64,000 bases of DNA from Leptospira selangorensis (GTDB lineage Bacteria; Spirochaetota; Leptospiria; Leptospirales; Leptospiraceae): positions 620,001 to 684,000 of the forward strand of contig NZ_RQES01000005.1 in assembly GCF_004769405.1 (NCBI RefSeq), written 5' to 3'. Every line of letters begins with the position of its first letter. Within the stretch, counting starts at the first letter, position 1. The translations under genes and the position numbers were made by a program. Shown in pieces: positions 1 to 9,346 of the stretch. The notes under the pieces were generated by a model. That model was not told the DNA's origin. It searched no databases and worked only from the letters and a program-made list of their open reading frames with translations.

Positions 1-272
1 GTTTGGGCTGGATTGCTTGGATCGGAGCTTCTATTGCAGTTGGATTTTCTCTTCTCCCCGGGATCTTTTTATTTAATTCAACAAAAGAAGTTAGAGCTTC
101 CTTGTCTATGGTTTCCGGGATCAGAAGTTTGTCCTTAGCTTTACTTCTTGCGGAGCTTCATCTCAAACAAAGTGAAACATTACTTACTGTTCTTATGTAT
201 GGAACTGTCATGTATTTATTGAGCGCTATCGCCGCGGAATTTTGGAATGGAAAGAAGAAGATCCAAATATGA
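1..272 (+). CDS. Membrane transporter, C-terminal fragment (bile-acid:Na+ symporter-like?)
   Basis: The reading frame enters from the left edge of the window, so only about the last 89 residues are visible. They are very hydrophobic and form two or three membrane segments joined by a short loop (SMVSGIRSLSLALLLAE). That loop resembles the GxRN-type loop of the bile-acid:sodium symporter (BASS) superfamily. The family call is an inference from this loop and the hydrophobicity, not a firm match. The tail ends in a lysine-rich cytoplasmic stretch. The stop codon overlaps the ATG of the next gene by four bases (ATGA at 269-272), which suggests translational coupling. Confidence 0.45.
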   Translation, partial: LGWIAWIGASIAVGFSLLPGIFLFNSTKEVRASLSMVSGIRSLSLALLLAELHLKQSETLLTVLMYGTVMYLLSAIAAEFWNGKKKIQI

Positions 273-1399
273 ATTTTTATTTGAATGCGTATTCTAAATC
301 TAATTTTATAATAGATGTTTTAGTAATCGTCACTTTTACCCTGTTTCTTTTTGTATTCTTGGGAAATAAGAGAAAGTTTATATTTTCTAAAGAACGGGAC
401 CTTTCCTTTTATAAAAGAATTCTAATTCTTTTACTGATCTATCTAATCATTGCTTCGACTGTTCCTTTCTTTTTGGATGTGAGTTCTTTTATTCGAGTTA
501 GGATCGCTTGGACAGTTTTGACGATTGCTCTTCCTGTATTTGGTCTCGTTCATTTTGCATTTTCCAAAAGAATTGTTTTCTTATTTGTTTCTATCTTCTT
601 AGTTTGTATTAAATTTTATTCCGAAGTTTGGGAGCCGAATCATCTGGATGTGGAACGTATCCAAATCCGATCGGATAAAATAATTTCTCCTATTAAAATC
701 GTACATATCTCGGATTTACAAACGGATGATATTAGAGACTTACATTTAGAAGTTAGAGAAGAAGCAAATCGTTTCCAACCGGATCTGATCTTATTTACCG
801 GAGATGTGATGAATCATTCCTCCTTATATCCGATCGTAACTTCTTATCTGAAAAAATTTAAATATAATAATGGATTCTTCTTTGTTACAGGTGATGTGGA
901 TCATATCTTACGTTATACGGATTTTTCTTCTAAGAGCGGGTCGGTTCTATGGGATCGAAAATCAAAAGTCATTCAAGTCGGGAAGAATAAGATCGGTTTG
1001 ATCGGATTAGGTTTGCCGGATTATAGGAATAAAACTTTGATCTGGAGTTTGAAAAGAGAGATCCCCGAAGATATTTATTCCATCCTGATCAGTCATTATC
1101 CTGATTCAGTTTTGCATCAACCGACTGAAAAAGTGGATTTGATCCTAGCCGGGCATACTCATGGAGGACAGGTCCAAGTTCCGTTTTTCGGTCCAATCCT
1201 AACTCTTTCCAGGGTTCCTCGACATATTGCGGCTGGGGGATTGAACGCTTATGAAAATACTGATATTATAGTTAGTAGAGGTTTAGGGGCAGAAGGTCAC
1301 GTGGCTCCCAGAATTCGATTCGGTGCAAGACCTCATTTGATTTTGTTGGAGCTCCTACCTGCAAATTCCACAAAAGAAACCGTGAAAAACGGGATCTAA
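269..1399 (+). CDS. Membrane-anchored metallophosphoesterase with altered active site
   Basis: The protein has 376 residues from the ATG at 269, which I prefer to the ATG at 242 because it gives the usual 4-base ATGA overlap with the gene upstream. The first ~115 residues hold about four membrane helices, and a calcineurin-like phosphoesterase domain of the YkuE/YaeI type follows. Its motif blocks are all placed correctly: HISDLQ (~149), FTGD (~177), TGDVDH (~207), SHYPD (~275) and GHTHGGQ (~295). Two canonical metal-ligand positions differ: DxH reads D-L-Q and GNH(D/E) reads G-D-V-D-H. The downstream GHTH box is intact. Family members hydrolyse phosphoester bonds, sometimes of lipid substrates. 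The substrate here is unknown. Confidence 0.8.
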   Translation: MNFYLNAYSKSNFIIDVLVIVTFTLFLFVFLGNKRKFIFSKERDLSFYKRILILLLIYLIIASTVPFFLDVSSFIRVRIAWTVLTIALPVFGLVHFAFSKRIVFLFVSIFLVCIKFYSEVWEPNHLDVERIQIRSDKIISPIKIVHISDLQTDDIRDLHLEVREEANRFQPDLILFTGDVMNHSSLYPIVTSYLKKFKYNNGFFFVTGDVDHILRYTDFSSKSGSVLWDRKSKVIQVGKNKIGLIGLGLPDYRNKTLIWSLKREIPEDIYSILISHYPDSVLHQPTEKVDLILAGHTHGGQVQVPFFGPILTLSRVPRHIAAGGLNAYENTDIIVSRGLGAEGHVAPRIRFGARPHLILLELLPANSTKETVKNGI

Positions 1400-1427
1400 A
1401 ATTTACCGAGAAAGGGTCCGATCCGAT

Positions 1428-2501
1428 ATGCGGTTCACTTTAGTCTTTCTATTCTGTTTGTTAGCGGTTTTTATTACCTGCCAATCCGTAACCGTCGAAT
1501 ACCCTAAGTATCCTGCTACAAAAGAGGGAAGAGACTTAAAACAATTTTTAAACGGAGTAAAAACAGTCGCGTTTACTTTAGAGCCGATGAATTCGGAGAT
1601 ATGGAGCCATGAAAGTAATCGTTCTTTCGTAATGATGGTTCCAGGAAAAATTTATGAAAGTTTTTCGAAAGATTCTTATTTTAAAATTTTGGATCTAAAA
1701 GACAGACCTGATGTTCTGGAAGCTAAGGATACTTCCTTAGAAGGAATACAAAAAAATAGAAAGAGGATCGGAGAAATATTGAGCGCGGATGCAGTCTTAT
1801 ATGTTTCCGTTAAACAACCTGAGTCTCAATGTTATGTAGAAGCTAAAATGGATTATCTTGCTCTTGGGCTGGCAGTTCTTAGAGCAGCTACCGCAGGAAA
1901 GGACAAGAATCGGCAATATAGTAGAGCGGCGGCTTCTCTTGTGAACGATCCGATTGTAAAGCCTACAGGTGTCCGAAAAGTTTATATCCCGATAGAAGCA
2001 AATTTGATCCGGATAGATTCCGGAGAAATGATGAAGACTGTCATTAGTAAACATTCTATCATCTATAATGGAGTAGGAGACGTTAGTTGTCCTAGTATAC
2101 TTCCTTCACTTTCCACGGCCTTAGACGAGTCCATCTCTGAAATACAAAGAAGACTTTCTCCTAAAGTTGAATCGGAGGATATTTCTATTTTTACGGAAGA
2201 TGAAAATCCCGAAGTAGAAGCTCTTCTTTTAGAAGGATACGAAGAGATTACAGGAGAAAATCCGAATTTCCATAGGGCTAAAATTTCTTGGGAGAAAGCG
2301 GATCTAAAAGCAAAGGGTAAGTCTTGGGCGGCCAAAGCAAATTTAGCTACGTATTATTTTTCGGAAGGGGATTATCAAAAGGCGACCCAATTTTATGATG
2401 AAGCAATCCGTTTAGGCGGCCCGGAAGATGATTATTTGAAAGAGTTGAAAGAATTGATGGCGCCTCCTCAAATAGAAGAAGAGGCAACCGAGGAAAAGTA
2501 A
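1428..2501 (+). CDS. TPR-containing lipoprotein of unknown function
   Basis: The protein has 357 residues. Its Sec signal peptide ends in a lipobox-like FITC with Cys18 as the likely lipid attachment site. The middle (residues ~40-250) carries a hydrophobic strand pattern and the phrase ADAVLYVSVKQ, as seen in CsgG/DUF6340-like putative outer-membrane lipoproteins. The C-terminal ~60 residues form one clear tetratricopeptide unit (AKANLATYYFSEGDYQKA then FYDEAIRLGG), and the tail is very acidic. The gene starts 28 bases after the metallophosphoesterase stop and probably shares its transcript. The function is not recognised; a cell-envelope role is likely. Confidence 0.7.
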   Translation: MRFTLVFLFCLLAVFITCQSVTVEYPKYPATKEGRDLKQFLNGVKTVAFTLEPMNSEIWSHESNRSFVMMVPGKIYESFSKDSYFKILDLKDRPDVLEAKDTSLEGIQKNRKRIGEILSADAVLYVSVKQPESQCYVEAKMDYLALGLAVLRAATAGKDKNRQYSRAAASLVNDPIVKPTGVRKVYIPIEANLIRIDSGEMMKTVISKHSIIYNGVGDVSCPSILPSLSTALDESISEIQRRLSPKVESEDISIFTEDENPEVEALLLEGYEEITGENPNFHRAKISWEKADLKAKGKSWAAKANLATYYFSEGDYQKATQFYDEAIRLGGPEDDYLKELKELMAPPQIEEEATEEK

Positions 2502-2519
2502 ATTACCTTCGAAGATGGG

Positions 2520-2879
2520 TTAAGGCAGAGCTCCGTCCTTGATCCAGCGATACGTAGCTTTTTCGAAATGTTCCGTTCCGAATGCGTGCATCTTTCCACC
2601 TTTCGTTAAATATCTATATAATACGCTACTTTCCGGACTTCCCGGAACTACTCTTGCACTCACTTCTTTATAACTTAAAATATCGAAAGGCCCATCCCCT
2701 GGATGGCATTTGGAACAGAGGGTGACAGAACCGTAAGCCTCTAAAATACAAAAAGAAGAAGGTTTCGCATGTATGTCGCAAGGTTTTCTCTCTTCTCCTT
2801 GGTAGACAGGTTTTTTGGAACAATAAAATAGAAAGAATGATAAAAGTATAATTAATGTTTTTATGTTTGAATGGAACAT
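2520..2879 (-). CDS. Small c-type haem lipoprotein
   Basis: The protein has 119 residues. A short signal peptide ends at LFYC (Cys20), so it should be a lipoprotein. CSKCH at residues 54-58 is a single CxxCH haem c attachment site. The phrases that follow (VVPGSPESSVLYRYL, then W-I-K-D-G-A) match the small cytochrome domain seen in planctomycete-type cytochromes. No distal methionine is obvious apart from the KMHAFG segment. It lies downstream of the PhoX-like gene on the same strand, but a strong terminator separates the two, so it is probably transcribed separately. Electron transfer or redox sensing in the envelope is an inference. Confidence 0.75.
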   Translation of the reverse strand: MFHSNIKTLIILLSFFLFYCSKKPVYQGEERKPCDIHAKPSSFCILEAYGSVTLCSKCHPGDGPFDILSYKEVSARVVPGSPESSVLYRYLTKGGKMHAFGTEHFEKATYRWIKDGALP

Positions 2880-2894
2880 TCAGTTCTCCGTGTG

Positions 2895-2931
2895 AATAAA
2901 AAAAGACCGAAGGAACGGTGTTCCTTCGGTC
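2895..2931 (-). terminator. Rho-independent terminator of the PhoX-like gene
   Basis: A perfect 12-bp inverted repeat (2905-2916 with 2920-2931, loop GGT) is followed on the minus strand by a run of seven T, then A and TT. It lies 16 bases past the stop codon of the PhoX-like lipoprotein gene. This is the cleanest intrinsic terminator in the window. Confidence 0.9.
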
Positions 2932-2946
2932 GAAGAGGATACGTCT

Positions 2947-4890
2947 TCAATATCTAAAGGGACCGATATAACCTACATAAGAAGGATATAAACTGTCTCC
3001 GTAAGTCGGAATTGTAGGAGATCCTTCATCCGAATTATGGGTGGACCAAGACTTTTTAGAATTGGTCATATCGTTTTCACCATACGGGTGTTGTGTCACT
3101 ACTGTGAGATAACTCCAACCGTTTACGTTCTTATAGAAATATGGGGAAGTGGTTTCCGAACCGTATGGAGTGGTCCAAATACGTGTCAAAGTTTTTGTCC
3201 GAACATTATACGCAAAAGTCGCGTCGTTCTGGTGTTCTCCGGTATTTGTATCTTCTCCAATGATCAGGATATTCGAATTTTCCATAAAAGCTACGTTGTC
3301 CGGATTTGCAATGGAGCCTGCTTTGCATGTATTACTTAAGTCCGAACCGTAAGCTAAATATCCGAAATCGGAAACGGAAGCAAGTTCTCCCATCACTTCT
3401 CCAGCCATGGTGAATGCAACGTAAGAGCTATTGATATTGTTTCCTAATGTGTCTTTTTTTCCTCCGCCTAGATCCAAGGAGTAAACTCCTCCGCAAGGAT
3501 TGGATGGAAGTTGTATATCTCCTGCTACGTCTATCATTCCCGCTTTTAAGCTGCTCATCGCAACATACAGTTTGGATGCGTCCGTATTATAGGTAATACC
3601 CTCTTCTTTATTGAATTCAATACTTGCACCTTTTAAAGCTGCGTATCTTCTAGTCTCCAATCTGGATGCGAGTATTTCTATACTTGCTCCGGTGCTGTAG
3701 TTACCTGTCTTTAATTTGAGACATTCTTTTCCGGAACCTTCTACTTCTATGTATTTGTAACCGCTTGCAACAGTGCAAGAACCAGGAGTAGAACCGTCAA
3801 AAGCAGAATCCGCTTCGAACATATCTATAAATGTGATTCCCGCGTTGATAGCAGCACTTATTTCAGTAGTTGTAGAATGTCCTAAATTGATCCAAGTAAT
3901 ATCCGCAGAGCCACCGTTAGTTGCCGATTTTTGGGTCCATTTTGCAGCGTAAAGAGTTCCGGCACTCAGGTCTTTTTTCAGATCGGCTACAAAGAAGAAT
4001 AATCCTACGTTAGCTCCATCATCTGCTAAATAAACGGATCTTTCATCAGGCAATACTTTAGCCAATTCATGGGCAAATCTTCCCATTGCAAAATGTTTCG
4101 TAACGGAAGTGTCTCCATTGGAATTCAGGATCTTAATTTCTGGAATCCAACCGTAACGATACGGATTTGCTGCTTCGGCACCCAAATACGCAGGATAATA
4201 ATTCATATTGGTTGCAGTATTCGCTTTTGCAGCGTTAGGTTCGTATTCTTCCGAACCTAAATGAGTGTTCCAAGGAGAAACACTTCCCGCGCATGGAATA
4301 TAGATCCCTTTTACGCCGGACATATCCACATATCTTGTAGAAGTTGCGGTTAACGCACCGGTTCCCGAGTCCTGATTCAATTTTGTAATATACATACTTC
4401 CGACCACGTCCTCAAAATGAGTGATCATGAAGATGGATCCGGCTACTTCTATCAAAGAACTGAAATCAGAAGACATACTCGGACCGTTTTGGCCGGTTCC
4501 TCCGTTCCTGAAGGTATAACCTATGGCTGTTCCGTTCGGGATCGCTGTTCCAGTCTTATCTACAGGCAGTCCGAAAGTTCCTGTACCTAGTACATCTCCG
4601 GAACGTAACAAATTGACGTAAGAAATAGATTGGTCTATACCGTTAACCGTAATCGTAGCGGAAACCTGGTGAGTGGCTTTTTGAGCAGCTGTGGACGGAA
4701 AATTCGCTTCTTCAAAGGAAACATCCCTAAAAGAGTTCGTTCCTGCTCCCAAAAGCGCTAACGCAGCGCTATCTTCTCCTCTTTCAACGGCACAGTTCGC
4801 CATGAATAAGATTGGAAGAGTAAAACAAATTAAAAGAATCGAATTGTTTATTTTTGAAGATCTTTTCTTTTTACGAATTAAATCTTTCAT
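2947..4890 (-). CDS. PhoX-like (DUF839) lipoprotein, putative phosphatase
   Basis: The protein has 647 residues, starting at an ATG preceded by a strong AGGAGG. A charged N-terminus and a hydrophobic stretch lead to a lipobox ending at Cys33 (FMANC). The body looks like a DUF839/PhoX beta-propeller. Supporting phrases are RFAHELAKV, SVYLADDGANVGLFFFVAD, ETRRYAALKGASIEFNKEEG (early part of the metal-site region), KLYVAMS, and PDNVAFMENSNILIIGEDT near the C-terminus. PhoX enzymes are Ca/Fe-dependent alkaline phosphatases, usually Tat-exported. No twin-arginine signal is visible here, so export is Sec/lipoprotein, and the catalytic activity is inferred only. It has its own terminator at 2895-2931. 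Confidence 0.78.
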   Translation of the reverse strand: MKDLIRKKKRSSKINNSILLICFTLPILFMANCAVERGEDSAALALLGAGTNSFRDVSFEEANFPSTAAQKATHQVSATITVNGIDQSISYVNLLRSGDVLGTGTFGLPVDKTGTAIPNGTAIGYTFRNGGTGQNGPSMSSDFSSLIEVAGSIFMITHFEDVVGSMYITKLNQDSGTGALTATSTRYVDMSGVKGIYIPCAGSVSPWNTHLGSEEYEPNAAKANTATNMNYYPAYLGAEAANPYRYGWIPEIKILNSNGDTSVTKHFAMGRFAHELAKVLPDERSVYLADDGANVGLFFFVADLKKDLSAGTLYAAKWTQKSATNGGSADITWINLGHSTTTEISAAINAGITFIDMFEADSAFDGSTPGSCTVASGYKYIEVEGSGKECLKLKTGNYSTGASIEILASRLETRRYAALKGASIEFNKEEGITYNTDASKLYVAMSSLKAGMIDVAGDIQLPSNPCGGVYSLDLGGGKKDTLGNNINSSYVAFTMAGEVMGELASVSDFGYLAYGSDLSNTCKAGSIANPDNVAFMENSNILIIGEDTNTGEHQNDATFAYNVRTKTLTRIWTTPYGSETTSPYFYKNVNGWSYLTVVTQHPYGENDMTNSKKSWSTHNSDEGSPTIPTYGDSLYPSYVGYIGPFRY

Positions 4891-5097
4891 TTTCGAAAAC
4901 CTCCTGTTCGGTCGAAGAAATTTTCTTTTTCTAACTTCTCGCCTAATGATTATTTAATGAACTAGGATCGTTTCCGGGGGATTACAAAACGGGAAAATTT
5001 AGATTAGAGCTAAGGATCGTATTGTTACGATGTGAAATTCCGAAACAGGAAAATATATTACGAATTTATGAAATTTAAAATGAAAGAGCGGATCACG

Positions 5098-5131
5098 TTC
5101 CCGTTACGAAAATTCCTTTTTGTAATGGGAA
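5098..5131. other. Hairpin between ftsZ and the PhoX-like gene
   Basis: A 15-bp inverted repeat (5098-5112 with 5117-5131, loop TTCC) contains two G-T pairs. It lies just downstream of ftsZ on the minus strand. It lacks a clear T-run on that strand, so it may be an mRNA 3'-end stabiliser or a weak terminator. Confidence 0.4.
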
Positions 5132-5169
5132 AATTCGTGACGGGTGTAGTTTTTAAGAGAGAAGGAAGT

Positions 5170-6357
5170 TTAATTTCTCCCTTTTTCTCCTCTTCTTAAG
5201 AAAGCAGGAATATCATAATCCTCTTTCAGGTTTCCGGAAGGGTTTTTGGACTTGAGGGTTCTGTAATTTTCAGGGTCATTGCTGATCCTTTCCGGTTCCG
5301 TTTTGAAAGATGGACGAGACTCTTCCATTTCAGGAAGTCCTACCACTTTTCTTTGGGGTTGGGATTGTAATTTAGGAACAGATCCGATTCCTGCCGATCT
5401 TTTGTTAAAACCTGTAGCGATCACTGTGATACGAATTCTTTTTTCCAAATCAGCATCTTCAGTTAAACCAATAATGATATTTGCATTTGGATCTACTTGG
5501 GAAGTGATGATCTGAGATACTTCGTTCCAATCTGAAATAGTAAGATCGGTTCCACCGGTAACATTAATCAAAAGAGAAGTTGCACCTGCTATAGAGCGAG
5601 AATCCAATAACGCGTTATCTATCGCAAAGTTCACGGCTTCGGAAACTTTGTTTTCTCCGTAACCTTCTCCCACTCCCATAACTGCATCACCTGTGTCTCT
5701 CATGATCGCTTTTACATCTGCGAAATCCACATTGATGATTCCAGGATTATTAACGATATCGCTGATCCCTCTTACTGCATTTAGAAGAATATCATCTATC
5801 ACTCTGAATGCTTGGTCGATAGGAGTATCTCTTTCTACTACTTGAAAGATGGATTCATTATTCACTAAAATTAAAGTATCAACATAAGAGCGAAGTTGTT
5901 CTATCCCTCTTTTTGCAAGTTCCATTCTTCTTTTTCCTTCGAAAGAAAAAGGAATAGTGACCACTCCGACTACTAAACATTTTTGTTCTTTTGCGATCTT
6001 AGCAACGATAGGTGCTGCACCAGTTCCGGTTCCGCCTCCCATTCCTGCAGTTACGAAAACCATGTCCGCACCTTGGATTACGGATGCGATTTTTTCTCTG
6101 TCTTCTTCTGCTGCTCTTGCGCCTAGTTCAGGATCTCCACCGGCACCCATTCCTCTTGTGGTCTTGGAACCTAATGCGATCTTACTTTCTATTTCGGAAC
6201 GTTTTAATACCTGTTCGTCGGTATTCATGATAACGTATTCCACACCTCTTAGGCTGGAATTCGCCATTCTTGCGACTGCATTCATTCCGCCGCCGCCGAT
6301 TCCTAAAACTTTAATAATAGCAGGGTTTGATTTATCTTCTTCTTCGAAACGTAACAT
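5170..6357 (-). CDS. ftsZ: Cell division GTPase FtsZ
   Basis: The protein has about 395 residues. I take the ATG at 6357 because AGGGAG lies at good spacing upstream; a GTG two codons earlier would sit too close. The tubulin-like GTPase domain shows [10 protein letters not shown] near residue 20 and the signature GGGTGTG at about 107-113. The T7-loop region [20 protein letters not shown] is also present, broken here by a shorter-than-usual linker. The C-terminal peptide DIPAFLRR is the conserved tail that binds FtsA. FtsZ polymerises at midcell to build the division ring. The gene is 10 bases downstream of ftsA and is the last gene of ftsQAZ. Confidence 0.97.
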   Translation of the reverse strand: MLRFEEEDKSNPAIIKVLGIGGGGMNAVARMANSSLRGVEYVIMNTDEQVLKRSEIESKIALGSKTTRGMGAGGDPELGARAAEEDREKIASVIQGADMVFVTAGMGGGTGTGAAPIVAKIAKEQKCLVVGVVTIPFSFEGKRRMELAKRGIEQLRSYVDTLILVNNESIFQVVERDTPIDQAFRVIDDILLNAVRGISDIVNNPGIINVDFADVKAIMRDTGDAVMGVGEGYGENKVSEAVNFAIDNALLDSRSIAGATSLLINVTGGTDLTISDWNEVSQIITSQVDPNANIIIGLTEDADLEKRIRITVIATGFNKRSAGIGSVPKLQSQPQRKVVGLPEMEESRPSFKTEPERISNDPENYRTLKSKNPSGNLKEDYDIPAFLRRGEKGRN

Positions 6358-6367
6358 GATCACTCCC

Positions 6368-7594
6368 TTAGAGGTTTTCCTCTATCCATCTCCGAATTTT
6401 TTTGCCCCAGGTTTCGCTTCTGTCCTGGGATTTTCTTTCCATGTCCCCTAATCTGGAGGCGTATTTGATAAGTCCGACTGCCGTAGCGAATTCAGGAGAA
6501 GATACTCTATCCGAAAGTCCGGAGAGTCCCGCAGGTCTTGCACGAGTTACCGTTAGGCGAAATACATCTTCTGCCAGGCTTTCTATTCCTTCCAGAAGGC
6601 TTCCTCCTCCAGTGAGAATGACTCCGCCCGCGAGAAATGATTTTTTTCCGGACTTAATAAGTTCTGCGTCCACCATTTCGAAAATTTCCCTCATACGAGG
6701 TTCGATTACATGCACTAGCTCTTCTCTCAGAACAGCTCTTGCAGGTCTTCCGCTGATCGGGGGGATCTCTACTGTTTCAGTTGGATCTATTTCTTCTAAT
6801 GAACAATGACCGAATCTTTTTTTCACAAGTTCGGCAGTTTCAATAGTGGTTTTCAGACCGATCGAAAGATCGGAAGTAACATTATATCCACCGAATGGGA
6901 TAACGGAAGAATAAGCGATCCCTCCGTCCACGTAAACGATCAGATCACAGATCCCTGCGCCTATATCCAATACGGCAGTGCCAAGATCCTTTTCTCCGGA
7001 AGTTAAAACAGCATCGGAAGAAGCTAAGCTAGAAAGAACTCTTGTCTCTTCCGCCAAACCTGCTGCTTCAATACATTTTTCTAAATTATGAAGTGCTGTT
7101 AGACCGGCTGTGACTATATGTACTTCCGCTTCTAAACGAACTCCTGTCATTCCGATCGGATCTTTGATGGAAGTTTGATCGTCTACCGAGAATTCTTTGG
7201 AAAGAACATGTAATATTTCTTGGTCAGCTGGAACTCGAACTGCTTGTGCAGCTTCTATCACTCTAACTATATCCGGCTCGGTTACAACTCTGTCTCTGTT
7301 AGTGATCGCAACAACTCCCTTGGAATTGTCTGCACGAACAGATTTACCTGTTACATTCACAACAACATAACCGATCTCTTGTCCACACATGAGTTCCGCT
7401 TCACTCACTGCTTCTATGATGGAACGAGTAGTCGCTTCTATATTGATAATGGATCCGTTTTTGATCCCGGACGAAGGGAACATTCCGGTTCCTATAATTT
7501 CAGTTTCGTATTCTGAGATAGGACGTCCTACCACCACTTTAGTAAGTGCTGATCCTAGATCCAGAGAAACTATGATTCTTTCAGAAGATTCCAT
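6368..7594 (-). CDS. ftsA: Cell division protein FtsA
   Basis: The protein has 408 residues from the ATG at 7594. A longer frame opens upstream at 7663, but it would run 65 bases into ftsQ, and the internal ATG follows the ftsQ stop by only a few bases. It is an actin-fold ATPase that tethers FtsZ to the membrane. Seen motifs are phosphate-1 [13 protein letters not shown] at the N-terminus, phosphate-2 [13 protein letters not shown] in the middle and the adenosine loop [15 protein letters not shown] late. The C-terminus [13 protein letters not shown] is a typical membrane-binding amphipathic helix. The central region should hold the FtsA-specific 1C subdomain. Confidence 0.96.
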   Translation of the reverse strand: MESSERIIVSLDLGSALTKVVVGRPISEYETEIIGTGMFPSSGIKNGSIINIEATTRSIIEAVSEAELMCGQEIGYVVVNVTGKSVRADNSKGVVAITNRDRVVTEPDIVRVIEAAQAVRVPADQEILHVLSKEFSVDDQTSIKDPIGMTGVRLEAEVHIVTAGLTALHNLEKCIEAAGLAEETRVLSSLASSDAVLTSGEKDLGTAVLDIGAGICDLIVYVDGGIAYSSVIPFGGYNVTSDLSIGLKTTIETAELVKKRFGHCSLEEIDPTETVEIPPISGRPARAVLREELVHVIEPRMREIFEMVDAELIKSGKKSFLAGGVILTGGGSLLEGIESLAEDVFRLTVTRARPAGLSGLSDRVSSPEFATAVGLIKYASRLGDMERKSQDRSETWGKKIRRWIEENL

Positions 7595-7598
7595 ATTC

Positions 7599-8342
7599 TT
7601 AATGGTAGACCGCGTCTTCTCCTCGTATGTCCACGAGTTTGGGGCGGACCTTTTCTTTTTCAAGATATGCTAATACAGCGTATAACTTTCTGACCTGTTC
7701 CGTTTGGAATAAGGTCCCAACTTGCACACGAACTGAAAGAGGAGTGTCTGCGTAGACAAAAATTTCTCCATCTTCATGCAAGGATACTTCTGAGATACGG
7801 GTCTTTAATGCTGGATAAGAACGAAATGCATTCTCTACGGAAGTGTGAAGGTCTTTGAACGCGGCACCGACCACTTCTCCTTTTTCTCTCGGGAATGTTC
7901 CGGAAAGAACAGTGAGCCCTTGGCTCCTAACATCATCCATGGAAAGTATCTTTAGGTCTGAATCAATTTCGAAAAGATGACCGTCCGAGTTCACAAGATA
8001 ATTCGGTTTTCTTTCGGTGATCTCCACCAGTAATTGGTCGTCCGTTTTTTTTTCCAAATGAGCGGATTTGATTCTGGGATGTGAGGTAAGTCGGTGTTCC
8101 ATTTGGCCGAGGTCGTAATTTTCGAAAGAGGTTCCCGGTTGGATACCCATGATCTGAACTATTTCTTCCGTTCTAAGAGTTTCGTGTCCTGTCAGTATGA
8201 GTTTATTCAACTCCTGGGGAAGGGTCCCCCTCCTAAATCCCCAGCCTAGAGTGCTCGCCAATAGAAAGAGGAAGGCCAGAAGCCACCAACTCGTTCTTTT
8301 TTGAACGGATTCTTTCAAAAAGTCAATTATATTATGTCTCAT
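7599..8342 (-). CDS. ftsQ: Cell division protein FtsQ/DivIB
   Basis: The protein has 247 residues: a short cytoplasmic N-terminus, one membrane helix at about residues 18-36 ([17 protein letters not shown]), then a POTRA domain. In the POTRA domain, [20 protein letters not shown] and the repeat ending [27 protein letters not shown] are characteristic. A FtsQ beta domain follows ([14 protein letters not shown]). FtsQ links early and late divisome proteins in the periplasm. It is the first gene of ftsQAZ on the minus strand. The 136 bases between it and the divergent MCE gene should contain the promoters for both directions. Confidence 0.92.
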   Translation of the reverse strand: MRHNIIDFLKESVQKRTSWWLLAFLFLLASTLGWGFRRGTLPQELNKLILTGHETLRTEEIVQIMGIQPGTSFENYDLGQMEHRLTSHPRIKSAHLEKKTDDQLLVEITERKPNYLVNSDGHLFEIDSDLKILSMDDVRSQGLTVLSGTFPREKGEVVGAAFKDLHTSVENAFRSYPALKTRISEVSLHEDGEIFVYADTPLSVRVQVGTLFQTEQVRKLYAVLAYLEKEKVRPKLVDIRGEDAVYH

Positions 8343-8478
8343 AGCTGTTTGGAGCAGGTTTTTTCTTCCTTTCCCTTAGAATTATCGGGAAATTCTTCAA
8401 AATTTCGCCCATCTATTTTTGATTTAGCAGGATTTAGTTGATCCGAATGGAAAGCCGAAGTTTCTAATAGAAGAAAGT

Positions 8479-9282
8479 ATGAAATTCCCGATCCCTTCTC
8501 CCATTCATCTAGGTTTCGTTTTCTTTTGTGCTTTTTTCGTACTCTTATACCAATCTGTGATCGAAAGATCAGGTTCCGAAGAGGATTATCCTTATACTTT
8601 AAAAATTTATTATCCTAAGTCCCAAGGTATTCGCCCCGGAACTCCGGTCAGCATTTTAGGATTGGAGAGGGGAATCGTTCGAGATGTGGATGTGGTTGGG
8701 ATAGAAGAAGTTCCTGACAAAAGATTTTTGGACAAGAATAGGACCAAGGCTGTAGAGATCACGATCCGTCTTGCAGAACCGATCACATTATACTCAAACT
8801 ATGATATTAGTTTTAGGACGGCTACGGTACTTTCCGGAAGAACTATAGATATTAATCCCGGAAACGCGGAAGAAGACTCCAAGCAGGCATTCTTTAAACC
8901 AACATATAAGGAAGAAGAAGATTTCCGTCCTGATTTTGCTCCTTCTGCCAGATACTATGATGACTTCTTTGCAGCATCCACGGGTGTGATCCGAGAAAAT
9001 AAACAAGATATCACTTTGATGTTCGCAAACATGGAAGAGATCTCTTATAAACTCAAAAGTAGTAACGGTTCCGTTCCAAGGTTTATAAATGATCCGGATA
9101 CCTATGATAATCTGGCCGAGACATTGACAGATATGAGAATTTTGGGGGACGACGCCAGAAGGTATGTAGAAGGATACCGCAAATTAGAAAGAAGTGCTCC
9201 TATTCCTTTCTCCATCAATCTATATCGTAGGACCACCATCATCGGTGGGATTTCCAGCGATTTCTATTTGAATAGACTATAA
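8479..9282 (+). CDS. MCE/MlaD-domain lipid-transport protein
   Basis: The protein has 267 residues. One N-terminal membrane helix (residues ~9-26) anchors a single MCE domain at about 35-140. The core phrases are [23 protein letters not shown], with the conserved G-x-x-V-x-x-x-G-x-x-x-G-x-V spacing, followed by [17 protein letters not shown]. MlaD-type proteins are the periplasmic part of ABC lipid-trafficking systems that contact the MlaE permease. No mlaE or mlaF partner is next to it, so any partner is elsewhere. The ~130-residue C-terminal region after the MCE core is not recognised. Confidence 0.85.
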   Translation: MKFPIPSPIHLGFVFFCAFFVLLYQSVIERSGSEEDYPYTLKIYYPKSQGIRPGTPVSILGLERGIVRDVDVVGIEEVPDKRFLDKNRTKAVEITIRLAEPITLYSNYDISFRTATVLSGRTIDINPGNAEEDSKQAFFKPTYKEEEDFRPDFAPSARYYDDFFAASTGVIRENKQDITLMFANMEEISYKLKSSNGSVPRFINDPDTYDNLAETLTDMRILGDDARRYVEGYRKLERSAPIPFSINLYRRTTIIGGISSDFYLNRL

Positions 9283-9346
9283 CTCAGGTTATAACCGCTT
9301 CGAAAAGGCGGGGACAAACTAAGCTACCCTGCCGATCCTAGTATCT

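Noticed and set aside
5957..6451. 164-codon plus-strand frame opposite ftsZ
   Set aside because: Antisense shadow of ftsZ. No family resemblance, and the conserved FtsZ motifs lie on the other strand.
6402..6809. 135-codon plus-strand frame opposite ftsA
   Set aside because: Serine/proline-rich shadow of ftsA with no ribosome site.
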